Shown here piece by piece: positions 1 through 7,509 of a stretch of 64,000 nucleotides of DNA. The number at the start of each line of letters is the position of its first letter. The first letter of the stretch is position 1. The DNA comes from Paenarthrobacter aurescens (GTDB lineage Bacteria > Actinomycetota > Actinomycetes > Actinomycetales > Micrococcaceae): the NCBI RefSeq assembly GCF_025421775.1, contig NZ_JAOEFX010000002.1, positions 1 through 64,000 of the forward strand, read 5' to 3'. The position numbers were made by a program, and so were the translations under genes. The notes under the pieces are model-generated. The model searched no databases, had not been told where the DNA came from, and saw nothing but the letters and a program-made list of their open reading frames with translations.

Positions 1-115
1 TTCCAGGAACCAACACAACAAAATAACAACACCACAGTTGTAACCACAGTCTTCCCACCCCGGAAAACACCAGCCCCACCAAGGGCCGGCACACCCCCGG
101 GGGACGGGTAACAAA

Positions 116-232
116 GTTACGGCGGTCATAGCGTGGGGGAAACGCCCGGTCCCATTCCGAACCCGGAAGCTAAGACCCACAGCGCCGATGGTACTGCACC
201 CGGGAGGGTGTGGGAGAGTAGGACACCGCCGG
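116..232 (+). rRNA. rrf: 5S ribosomal RNA
   Basis: Recognised by the conserved actinobacterial 5S blocks: the 5' GGCGG pairing with a 3' CCGCC, the CCCATTCCGAACCCGGAAG segment of helix III and its loop, and GGTACTGCACCCGGGAGGG in helices IV/V. The ends are accurate to a few bases. The 115 bases before it hold no gene and fit a 23S-5S spacer, so the window begins at the tail of an rRNA operon. A strong terminator follows. Confidence 0.95.
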
Positions 233-247
233 ACACACATTAACGGC

Positions 248-280
248 AGAGCCCCGACCACGACGGTCGGGGCTCTCCCC
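248..280 (+). terminator. Terminator of the rRNA operon
   Basis: A perfect 12-bp inverted repeat (248-259 with 265-276, AGAGCCCCGACC / GGTCGGGGCTCT, five-base loop) lies just after the 5S rRNA. It fits an intrinsic-type terminator, although only CCCCATTT follows rather than a long T tract. Confidence 0.85.
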
Positions 281-341
281 ATTTAAACCAAGCGTGTTTA
301 ACCCAGGCGTGCGCCTTGTGCCACCGGTAGAGTTGGTGGTC

Positions 342-836
342 ATGGAAAACCTCTTCAGCCACCCCGAGCCGGAGCCCGAGTTGTCCCAGCAGGGCAGCAA
401 TGACCTGGAGCCGCTCATCATCAGCGTCGTTGTTCCAACGACCGTCCCACACGCCTTTCAAGGATTCACGGACCATCCACATTTATGGTGGCCGCTGGAA
501 CAGGAGAGCGTCTTTGGCGTGGGTTCCCACGTCGAGTTTGAGGAGAACCTCATTCTGGAGACCGCCGATGACGGCCGCACGTCCGTGTGGGGAACAATCG
601 ACGATTGGCAGCCTCCCCTGTCCTTCCATGCCAGCTGGTACCCAGCGAGTACCCCACTCTGGTCTACCGAGATCCGGGTGGCTTTCCGGGCCGTGGAAGA
701 AGGCACCGAAGTGCGTCTGGTCCATGACGGGTGGGAAGGTGCTGAGGACCCTGCCGCCTCCCGTGCGTCATACGCCGAAGGCTGGCCCCGTGTCCTTGAA
801 CGTTACGTGAGGTTCATGGGCGGAGCCGTTGCCTAG
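342..836 (+). CDS. SRPBCC / AHSA1-like protein
   Basis: A 164-residue soluble protein with the START-like (SRPBCC, AHSA1) pattern: an N-terminal strand (IISVVVPTTVPHAFQGFTD), a tryptophan-rich LWWPLE segment, the middle strands W-GTIDDWQPP, and the C-terminal T-EVRLVHDGWE strand followed by a long helix ending in RYVRFM. Such proteins form a hydrophobic ligand cavity; the ligand cannot be told from sequence. ATG 342 was chosen because the protein then starts just before the fold; a GTG at 294 would add 16 residues with no family features. The downstream acetyltransferase begins inside the last codons, so the two are probably cotranscribed. Confidence 0.8.
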   Translation: MENLFSHPEPEPELSQQGSNDLEPLIISVVVPTTVPHAFQGFTDHPHLWWPLEQESVFGVGSHVEFEENLILETADDGRTSVWGTIDDWQPPLSFHASWYPASTPLWSTEIRVAFRAVEEGTEVRLVHDGWEGAEDPAASRASYAEGWPRVLERYVRFMGGAVA

Positions 837-1368
837 GATCCGCAGGCTGAGGGCGAGTGACTGGCAGTTGCTGAAGGCAGTCCGCCTGGAGATGCTGACG
901 GACACGCCCATGGCCTATATCGAGAGCCTCGATGCTGCGCGCCGGCAAACCGACACCCAGTGGCAGGAGCGTGCCACGGCAATGTCCGCGGATGCGAGTG
1001 TCACCCTGGTAGCTGATTCGGGCGTCGACGGGAGTGGATTCTGTGGACTGATGCGTGTGGTGCTCAAGCATCCGCAAGATCCGGGGAAGCCCCTGCAAGC
1101 GATGCTCATCAGCGTGTACGTCGCGCCCCGGCATCGTGGGCTGGGGCTGGCAGACGAATTGCTCAACCGTGCGTGCAAAGCTGCCTGCGAAGACCTCGGA
1201 GCACAACATCTGGAGCTCGGAGTACACCAAGACAATTCCCGTGCGTTGGCGTTCTACCGACGCCATAAATTTGAGACCACGGGAGCCAGCCGGCCCTATC
1301 CGCAGGACACGTCCAAGCTGGAACTCTTTATGGAGCGCTGCCTGCCCTGGCAGCCAACGGCCAGCTAG
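829..1368 (+). CDS. GNAT family N-acetyltransferase
   Basis: A 179-residue GNAT fold protein. The acetyl-CoA binding motif A is clear (SVYVAPRHRGLGLADELL), followed by motif B (LELGVHQDNSRALAFYRRHKF). The substrate is unknown. The TTG start at 829 overlaps the end of the SRPBCC gene by 8 bases, with a GGAG-like element at 822-825, which suggests translational coupling; the next in-frame ATG (892) would cut into the first helix. The stop overlaps the stop of the convergent LacI gene by 4 bases, so no terminator separates them. Confidence 0.85.
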   Translation: MPRIRRLRASDWQLLKAVRLEMLTDTPMAYIESLDAARRQTDTQWQERATAMSADASVTLVADSGVDGSGFCGLMRVVLKHPQDPGKPLQAMLISVYVAPRHRGLGLADELLNRACKAACEDLGAQHLELGVHQDNSRALAFYRRHKFETTGASRPYPQDTSKLELFMERCLPWQPTAS

Positions 1369-2387
1369 GTGGTGCCGGCCCTGGGCACCGCGGTGCTTGT
1401 CCGAACCACCAGTGTGGTTGGGTGTTCGGTGTCGGCAGGTTCAAGGACCAAGCCGTTGGTGATCGCGCCCAGGAGGGTGCGGACCGCCAGCGCTCCCTGT
1501 CCCTTGGCGTCTTGGTCGATGGTGGTGAGTCCAAGGACATTGCCGAGGTCATGACCGTCGATGCCCATCACGGAGAGGTCGTCGGGGATACGGAGCCCGA
1601 AGTCCCGGGCGGCCAGGATGGTGCCGATGGCCATTTCATCGGATGCTGCGAAGACGGCGGTGGGTCGCTCGGGTGAGCTGGCCAGCAATTGCCGTGCTGC
1701 CGCGTAAGCGCCTTCAATAGTGAAGTCGGCAGAAACGATCCATTCGGGCCTGACCGGACAGCCGGCGTCGTTCATTGCTTTCTCGAACCCGCCGCGGCGG
1801 GTTCCGGGAAGCTGGAAGTCTTGGTCGTAGGCATCGTGGCCCGTGATGTGCGCGATTTTGGTATGTCCCAGGCCAAGAAGGTGGTTGGTGGCTTTACGGG
1901 CGATCCCGGTGTCGTCGATCCGGATGGTCGAGGCTCCCGGCAGGGGGCCGCCGATACCGACAATGGGCCGATGCATTGCATGCAACTGCTGGAGCTCAGC
2001 CTCGCTGAGCTCCAGGGACACCGCAATGACTGCATCCACCCGTTTACGCAGCAGGAAGTCGGTGAACACGCTGTGACGATGTGCAGGGTTCTCGCCGATG
2101 TTGTACAGGGTGAGGTCGTAGCCGGCCTCCAGCAATGCGGCCGAGGCGCCCTCGATCACCGCCGAATAGAACCAACGGTGGACCGATGGCACCACCAAAC
2201 CAACGTTGTGCGTGCGCCCGGATGCCAGGCTCGACGCATGGTAGGACACCACGAAGCCCAGTTCGGCAGCTGCTGAGCGGGCCTTTTCCCGGCTGGTGGG
2301 GGACACATTGCCCTTGCCACTCAGGGCCCGTGAAACGGTGGCAACGGACAGGCCTGCGCGCTCGGCTACGTCCTTGATGCCGGTCAT
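1365..2387 (-). CDS. LacI family transcriptional regulator (alpha-glucosidase operon)
   Basis: A 340-residue LacI/GalR repressor: N-terminal HTH with hinge (IKDVAERAGLSVATVSRALSG, residues 4-24), then a periplasmic-binding-like effector domain containing TAVFAASDEMAIG and the dimer region. ATG 2387 has a GAGGAG ribosome site 4-5 bases upstream. It lies 20 bases after the GH13 gene in the same direction, so it is the second gene of that operon and probably represses it in response to an alpha-glucoside. The likely operators are 4168-4183 and 4257-4270, inferred from their LacI-consensus form. Confidence 0.9.
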   Translation of the reverse strand: MTGIKDVAERAGLSVATVSRALSGKGNVSPTSREKARSAAAELGFVVSYHASSLASGRTHNVGLVVPSVHRWFYSAVIEGASAALLEAGYDLTLYNIGENPAHRHSVFTDFLLRKRVDAVIAVSLELSEAELQQLHAMHRPIVGIGGPLPGASTIRIDDTGIARKATNHLLGLGHTKIAHITGHDAYDQDFQLPGTRRGGFEKAMNDAGCPVRPEWIVSADFTIEGAYAAARQLLASSPERPTAVFAASDEMAIGTILAARDFGLRIPDDLSVMGIDGHDLGNVLGLTTIDQDAKGQGALAVRTLLGAITNGLVLEPADTEHPTTLVVRTSTAVPRAGTT

Positions 2388-2407
2388 GCTGCTCCTCGGT
2401 GGGGAAG

Positions 2408-4138
2408 TTAGCTGGCCGTAAGCCAGATCGTCTCACCCGAGCCTAGTTGATCAGCGTTGGCTTCCGCCGCGGAGCTCCGCAGGAGGGTCTGGCCTGCAGG
2501 GAGTGGCATCGCTTCAGCTCCTACGTTCATGATCACCAAGGTGTTTCCGTTGAGATACGCGAGCGACGAGCCGGTGCAGTAGTCTTCCACCCATGCGAGG
2601 GAACCCTGTCCCAGCCTGTGCGTGGCCCGCACAGCGAGCATCTCCCGGTACAGGTTAAGGTGCGACGCCGGATCGGACTCTTGCTTGTCCCTCGCCAAGG
2701 CGGGCCAGGACTCGGGCTGAGGCAGCCAAGGGTCCATCCCGCTACCGAATCCGGCATGCTGCTCTGTGGAACGCCACGGCAGCGGCACCCTGCAACCATC
2801 CCGGCCGATCCTGGCTCCGCCGGTGCGGGCAAAGGTGGGATCCTGGCGCATGCTGCCGGGAATGCTGGTGGAGTCCGGCAAGCCCAGCTCTTCGCCTTGG
2901 TAGAGGTAAGCGCCACCGGGGAGGCCGAGCATGAACATGGTGGCCGCGGCAGCTCGTCGTCGTCCGAGTTCTTCGTTCGGCGGAACGTCGTCGGGGCCGA
3001 TGCCGTCGCCGTCGCGGGGTCCCGCTCCGTCGTACCCAAAGCGTGAGACGTGCCGGACAACATCGTGGTTGGACAGGACCCATGTGCTCGGGGCGCCGAC
3101 GGCGTCGAGCGAGACCAGTGAGTCCGTGATGATGTGTCGCAAGCGGTGAACGTCCAGGCCGGCATGAAGATACGGGAAGTTAAAGGCCTGGTGCATCTCG
3201 TCGGGGCGGACCCACTGCGCCAGCCGGGGGAGCGGATCCACGTTGGCCTCGGCACAGAGGATGCGGTCCGGGCCGTACTCTTCGAGGATGGAACGCCAGC
3301 GTCGGTAGATGTCGTGCAGGGAGGGCTGCCCGAACATCGGCGCGTCATGGCCTGGGAAACCCTCGGAGCTGTTGCCATCTGCACGGCCGCCCCAGTTGGG
3401 AAGGCCGGCCGCTTTGACCAGCGCGTGGGCGACGTCCACACGGAAACCGGAGATGCCGCGGTCCAGCCAGAAGCGGAGGACGCGTTCAAACTCAGCGTGG
3501 ACAGCCGGGTTGTCCCAGTTGAAGTCAGGCTGCGAGGAGTCGAAGAGGTGCAGGAACCATTGGCCGGGCTGTCCGTTCGGTTCGATGATGCGCGTCCATG
3601 CCGGTCCGCCGAAATGGGACTGCCAGTTGTTGGGAGGCTCGTTGCCGTCGGGTCCTTGGCCGTCCCGGAAGATGAACATGTTCCGCTCAGGGCTGTCGGC
3701 ACCAGCTGTCAGCGCGGATTGGAAGGCGACATGCTGGTCAGAGCAGTGGTTGGGTACAAGGTCCGCGATGACACGCAGGTTAAGCCTGTTCGCCTCCGCG
3801 ATGAGTCCGTCGAAGTCGGCCAGGGTGCCGAAGAGAGGGTCGACGTCGCAGTAATCGCTGACGTCGTAGCCCGCGTCCCGCTGGGGTGAGCGGTAGAACG
3901 GCGATAGCCACACGGCGTCGACGCCCAAACCGGCCAGCTGCTCCAGTTCGGCCGTGATACCCGCCAGGTCGCCTACACCGTCACCGTTCAGGTCGCGGAA
4001 GGACCGGGGATAAATCTGGTAGATCACGGCGGAACGCCACCACCCGTGCGCCGTGGAAGCGTCGTGGACAGGCGTGAGCTGCGTGAATGCTGCTGAAGGC
4101 TGGTGGGCCGCAACCGGGAGCAATGAATCGACGGACAT
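2408..4138 (-). CDS. Alpha-glucosidase, glycoside hydrolase family 13
   Basis: A cytoplasmic GH13 enzyme of 576 residues with no signal peptide. The (beta/alpha)8 signatures are intact: VIYQIYPRSF, DAVWLSPFY, DLVPNH, GFRVDVAH with nucleophile D235, LCAEANV with acid/base E297, and LSNHDVVRH with transition-state D359. The length and QIYPRSF start fit oligo-1,6-glucosidase/alpha-glucosidase enzymes acting on maltose, isomaltose or similar. ATG 4138 was preferred over an in-frame TTG at 4183, because the latter falls inside the presumed operator and start region. The gene is followed by its LacI regulator; no sugar importer is adjacent. Confidence 0.9.
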   Translation of the reverse strand: MSVDSLLPVAAHQPSAAFTQLTPVHDASTAHGWWRSAVIYQIYPRSFRDLNGDGVGDLAGITAELEQLAGLGVDAVWLSPFYRSPQRDAGYDVSDYCDVDPLFGTLADFDGLIAEANRLNLRVIADLVPNHCSDQHVAFQSALTAGADSPERNMFIFRDGQGPDGNEPPNNWQSHFGGPAWTRIIEPNGQPGQWFLHLFDSSQPDFNWDNPAVHAEFERVLRFWLDRGISGFRVDVAHALVKAAGLPNWGGRADGNSSEGFPGHDAPMFGQPSLHDIYRRWRSILEEYGPDRILCAEANVDPLPRLAQWVRPDEMHQAFNFPYLHAGLDVHRLRHIITDSLVSLDAVGAPSTWVLSNHDVVRHVSRFGYDGAGPRDGDGIGPDDVPPNEELGRRRAAAATMFMLGLPGGAYLYQGEELGLPDSTSIPGSMRQDPTFARTGGARIGRDGCRVPLPWRSTEQHAGFGSGMDPWLPQPESWPALARDKQESDPASHLNLYREMLAVRATHRLGQGSLAWVEDYCTGSSLAYLNGNTLVIMNVGAEAMPLPAGQTLLRSSAAEANADQLGSGETIWLTAS

Positions 4139-4167
4139 GGACACATCGTAGAAGACATCATCGAAAA

Positions 4168-4215
4168 TTGAAAACGCTTCCAACCCAAAGTATCCTTATC
4201 GTTTCTGTATCGAAA
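4168..4215 (-). promoter_or_regulatory. Promoter and LacI-type operator O1 of the alpha-glucosidase operon
   Basis: On the minus strand a TTTCGA / TACTTT pair (4210-4215 and 4187-4192) has a 17-base spacer. Just downstream, at the expected transcription start, lies TTGAAAACGCTTCCAA (4168-4183), a good match to the LacI-family consensus TGNAANCGNTTNCA with the central CG. Operator placement over the start site suits repression. The promoter hexamers are weak and inferred; the operator is clearer. Confidence 0.6.
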
Positions 4216-4256
4216 GCGCGCAGGGATTCCCGGCTGCATATCCATGACCTCGCGTC

Positions 4257-4270
4257 TGGAAGCGCTTGCA
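4257..4270. promoter_or_regulatory. LacI-type operator O2
   Basis: TGGAAGCGCTTGCA matches the LacI-family consensus TGNAANCGNTTNCA at every fixed base. It is centred 88 bp from O1, a distance compatible with looping by a tetrameric repressor. The 304 bases between the GH13 and FAD-oxidase genes hold only these two operators, the promoter and the ribosome site of the next gene. O2 could also affect the divergent FAD-oxidase gene. Confidence 0.65.
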
Positions 4271-4442
4271 GCGGCGTTGGGGCACTGCCGGGACGACGCC
4301 GTATTCACGTCAGGGACGCAACTCTTTGCGGTGCTTTTCTTTGCCGTGCTTCGCCCGCCGCGCTGGCTAGACTGTGACCACAGAAAACACTGCGAAGACT
4401 GCCGGTTTGGCGTGTCCGCGGTGCTCATGTGGAGGGAATGCC

Positions 4443-5906
4443 TTGTCGGACGAAACGGCCATGGCCGGTACATCAGAGGAAAGCATCAAGGACCGTACCG
4501 CCGGTCATGCGGAAGAGAACCGGCAATCGGCCGGGCAGCGGGCGTTTTTGCAGGAGTTGGCAGCCAATCTCCAGGCCGGCCAAATCGCGGAGGATGAGGA
4601 AACCCTCACCGTCTACTCCGTGGATCAAGGGCCGATGGTGGAGAGGCACCTGCCCCTCGCAGTGGTCTGGGCCGAGTCGGTGGCGGACGTGCAGCACGTC
4701 GTCCGCAGCTGCGCCGCGCACGGGGTCCCCATCGTTGCCCGAGGCGCCGGAACCGGTGTATCGGGCGGCGCACACGCCACCCAGGGGTGCGTCGTCCTGG
4801 GCCTGGAACGGATGAACCGCATCCTGGACCTTAACCCCGACGACGAGACCGCCGTCGTCGAACCCGGCGTCATCAACGCCGACCTGAACGCTGCCGCCGC
4901 TGAACACGGCCTCATGTACGCGCCGGACCCTGCCAGCTACAAAATGTCCACTATTGGCGGCAACGTCGCTACCAATGCCGGGGGACTGCGCTGCGCAAAA
5001 TACGGAGTGACGCGCGATTCCGTGCTGGCTCTGGATGTCGTCATGGCAGATGGCTCATTGATGCACACCGGCCACCAGACTTTCAAAGGCGTTGCGGGGT
5101 ACGATCTCACTGCGCTGCTGGTAGGTTCCGAGGGAACGCTTGGAATCGTGGTGGGTGTGACGGTTCGCCTGAAATACCTGCCGCGCGAAATCCACACCAT
5201 GGCTGCCTTCTACCAAGACTTCCGCAGCGCGGCCGCCGGAGTCCTGGCCGTAGGCAGGGCCCGCGTGCAGCCAGCCATCATGGAACTCCTGGACAACGGC
5301 ACGTTGGTGCAGCTGGACGAACTGCACGGCGGCGACCTGCAAAAGCGCGGCAAGTCCTTGCTTCTGATCCAAACGGACGGGTTTGGCGCAGCCGCGGAAG
5401 CCGACGTCGTCCGGCAAGTACTTGCCCAGGGCGGTGCCACAGTGACCACGGAAGCCAGTGCCGAAGCCGAAATGCTGGTGGAGCTGCGTCGCAACAGTCG
5501 TGGAGTCGAAGTGGACGATGAATTCAGGGTGGGTGAGGACATCGCTGTCCCGCGTTCCCGACTGGTGGACTTCGTAGCCGCGCTTGAGGCCATGGCGGAA
5601 CGTTTCCAGGTACGGCTCAAAGTGGTTGCCCACGCCGGCGACGGAAACCTGCACCCCACTTTCTGGATGGACCGGGTTGATCCAGCCACGGATGCAGACG
5701 CCCTGCAACGCCTCAACGCTGCCCTGGACGAATCCATCCGCGTCGGCCTGGACATGGGTGGCACCATCACGGGCGAGCACGGCGTAGGCCAATACAAGTT
5801 GCGCTGGCTGGGCCTGGAGCAGCCCGAGCCGGTGCGTGAACTGCAGCGCAGGATCAAGGAGCTGTTCGATCCCCAGGGGATCCTGAATCCGGGGAAAGCC
5901 ATCTAG
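4443..5906 (+). CDS. GlcD-like FAD-binding oxidase (D-2-hydroxyacid dehydrogenase)
   Basis: A 487-residue flavoprotein of the GlcD / D-lactate dehydrogenase type. It has an N-terminal FAD_binding_4 (PCMH) domain with VPIVARGAGTGVSGGA and STIGGNVATNAGG, then a FAD-oxidase C domain with VVAHAGDGNLHPTFW and GTITGEHGVGQYK, which carry substrate and metal-binding histidines. It probably oxidises glycolate, D-lactate or a related 2-hydroxyacid. The TTG at 4443 was chosen because GGAGGG (4431-4436) lies six bases before it; a GTG at 4374 would add 23 residues. No GlcE/GlcF partner genes are adjacent, so it is probably a single-subunit enzyme. Confidence 0.85.
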   Translation: MSDETAMAGTSEESIKDRTAGHAEENRQSAGQRAFLQELAANLQAGQIAEDEETLTVYSVDQGPMVERHLPLAVVWAESVADVQHVVRSCAAHGVPIVARGAGTGVSGGAHATQGCVVLGLERMNRILDLNPDDETAVVEPGVINADLNAAAAEHGLMYAPDPASYKMSTIGGNVATNAGGLRCAKYGVTRDSVLALDVVMADGSLMHTGHQTFKGVAGYDLTALLVGSEGTLGIVVGVTVRLKYLPREIHTMAAFYQDFRSAAAGVLAVGRARVQPAIMELLDNGTLVQLDELHGGDLQKRGKSLLLIQTDGFGAAAEADVVRQVLAQGGATVTTEASAEAEMLVELRRNSRGVEVDDEFRVGEDIAVPRSRLVDFVAALEAMAERFQVRLKVVAHAGDGNLHPTFWMDRVDPATDADALQRLNAALDESIRVGLDMGGTITGEHGVGQYKLRWLGLEQPEPVRELQRRIKELFDPQGILNPGKAI

Positions 5907-5910
5907 CACT

Positions 5911-6018
5911 TCTGGTATTCCAAAACTTTCACTCGGCCCGCCTGTCATATCTGAACGGCATTATTACCTGCATTTACTTCCCACCATTCTCCCCCTAGGC
6001 TTACTTGGTATACCAAAG
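5911..6018 (+). promoter_or_regulatory. Promoter with two TGGTATACCA-type operators upstream of the CynX carrier
   Basis: TGGTATTCCA (5913-5922) and the perfect palindrome TTGGTATACCAA (6005-6016) are centred 93 bp apart. Between them TTTACT (5973-5978) and TAGGCT (5996-6001) form a -35/-10 pair with a 17-base spacer, which puts the transcription start inside the second palindrome. The palindrome has the GTATAC core typical of FCD-type GntR regulators. Very similar sites occur at 21681-21693 and 21741-21752. Confidence 0.65.
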
Positions 6019-6036
6019 ATGCTATGAGGAGAAGAC

Positions 6037-7371
6037 GTGCGCGAGAAGCGGCAGGCCCGGGTTGGAGCAAGTCCGAGGTTGATGACTGGTTTGGTGCTGC
6101 TTGCGCTGGTCATGGTGTCCATCAATCTCCGGCCCGCCATCACCACCATCGCCGGTGTGATGGACCAGATTCCGGGCGTCTTCGCCCTTGACCCCGCACT
6201 GCTGCCGCTCCTGGGAACCTTGCCGGTCCTCGCCTTCGGAATCTCCGGGCCGATGGGGCCCTGGTTGGCTCGACGGCTGGGAACCGGTCCAGCGGTGGCC
6301 GTTGCGCTCACGGTCCTGGCCGCTGCACTGGTCCTCCGGGCCACAGTCCCGGCGCTCTTGCTGCCGGGCACCTTCGTTGCAGGCATGGCGATCATGACAG
6401 CCAGCGTGCTGGTTCCGCAGATCGTCAAAGCCAACCGGGGCACAGGCTGGTGGACAGGGCTCTGCACCATGGGCTTTGGGCTGGGGGCGGCGCTGGGGGC
6501 GGGGTTGGTGCAACCTCTCCGGCAGGCCTTAGGGGGGAGCCTGGCAGGGGCGCTGGCTGTGTGGGCAGTTCCAGCACTCTTCGGAGCTGTCCTCATCCAG
6601 CGCACAGGAGGACGCCCGACGGCGGCACTGACTGCCGCGGGCAAGGTCACCTCAGCGGCGGGGGACGCTTCGACGCCGAGGTGGGATGCGGCGTCGTCCG
6701 CTGTTGTCCCCACCGCGCCCGCTATGCCCTTGCGGAAGCAGCGCACAGCATGGGCGGTGACGGCATTCTTCGGGCTTCAAGCCATGCTTTACTTTGCCAT
6801 CACATCCTGGCTGGCCGTGTACCTGGTGTCCCGGGGACTTGCGTCCGCTGACGCCGCAGCCCTCTTGGCCTGGTTCAGTCTCGCGGGGCTCCCGGCCAGT
6901 CTGCTGGCCCCGGTCCTTGCCAGCCGCCCGGCCATTCTGCGCTGGATGGCTCCGGGACTTGGCGTGCTGGTGGCCGTGGCACTGCTCGGTGTTCTGGTGG
7001 CACCAGCGGAGCTTCAGTTCCTGGCTGTCGGGGTGCTGGGAATCGTCCAGAGCGCCGGATTCGGGCTGGCCATGGCCCTGGTGGTGATCCGCTCGGCCGG
7101 GCCCCAGTCCGCGGGACGCCTGTCCGCCATGAGTCAGGGATTTGGCTTCGCTGCGGCGTCCCTCGGTCCACTCGGAGCAGGGCTTCTGCACTCCATGACA
7201 GGCGGGTGGGAAGCAACGTTCTGGGCGCTCGCGGCCGAGGCTGTGGTGCTGGCAGGCGCTGGCTTCTTTGCCATCCGGGCGCCGTTGGTGCGGGTGGATG
7301 AGCTTGGGGTGGCTGCGGAGCGTGACATGTCCACAACAGGCGTGGCAGGAACGAACCCCGCCGCGAGATAG
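6037..7371 (+). CDS. CynX/NimT-type MFS transporter
   Basis: A 444-residue, 12-helix major facilitator. The N-terminal segment (SINLRPAITTIAGVM) is the signature of the CynX/NimT/YeaN branch, which includes cyanate and 2-nitroimidazole carriers; the actual substrate is unknown. GTG 6037 is preceded by GAGGAGAAG at 6026-6034. Residues around 205-230 form the usual cytoplasmic loop between the two six-helix halves. Its promoter carries operators like those of the Opp/amidohydrolase locus at 21.7 kb, so the same GntR regulator may control both. The 3' end overlaps an antisense GNAT remnant. Confidence 0.85.
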   Translation: MREKRQARVGASPRLMTGLVLLALVMVSINLRPAITTIAGVMDQIPGVFALDPALLPLLGTLPVLAFGISGPMGPWLARRLGTGPAVAVALTVLAAALVLRATVPALLLPGTFVAGMAIMTASVLVPQIVKANRGTGWWTGLCTMGFGLGAALGAGLVQPLRQALGGSLAGALAVWAVPALFGAVLIQRTGGRPTAALTAAGKVTSAAGDASTPRWDAASSAVVPTAPAMPLRKQRTAWAVTAFFGLQAMLYFAITSWLAVYLVSRGLASADAAALLAWFSLAGLPASLLAPVLASRPAILRWMAPGLGVLVAVALLGVLVAPAELQFLAVGVLGIVQSAGFGLAMALVVIRSAGPQSAGRLSAMSQGFGFAAASLGPLGAGLLHSMTGGWEATFWALAAEAVVLAGAGFFAIRAPLVRVDELGVAAERDMSTTGVAGTNPAAR

Positions 7372-7493
7372 GTTGCCAGAGCGCCTTTGTTGGCTCCTTC
7401 TGCGGCCACCACCACACTGGAGGAACCCATCTCCCGCAGCACGGCCGCTCCCGCGCGGGTGATCTCCACCCCGTAGCCGCGCCCGCGGGGGTG
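7320..7493 (-). pseudogene. C-terminal remnant of a GNAT acetyltransferase
   Basis: Translating the minus strand gives HPRGRGYGVEITRAGAAVLR, then SSVVVAAEGANKGALATYLAAGF. These look like GNAT motif A and the motif B segment that ends in (Y)xxxGF. Nothing upstream encodes the N-terminal half: the reading frame runs straight into the 3' end of tctA. The fragment overlaps the last 50 bases of the CynX gene. It is best read as debris of a lost gene left by a rearrangement, though chance similarity in so short a stretch cannot be excluded. Confidence 0.5.
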
Positions 7494-7509
7494 GATGTTG
7501 GTTGGGAAC

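Noticed and set aside
4374..4442. N-terminal extension CPRCSCGG of the FAD oxidase as a metal site
   Set aside because: The ribosome site GGAGGG at 4431 supports TTG 4443; the cysteine stretch lies before that start and is probably not translated.
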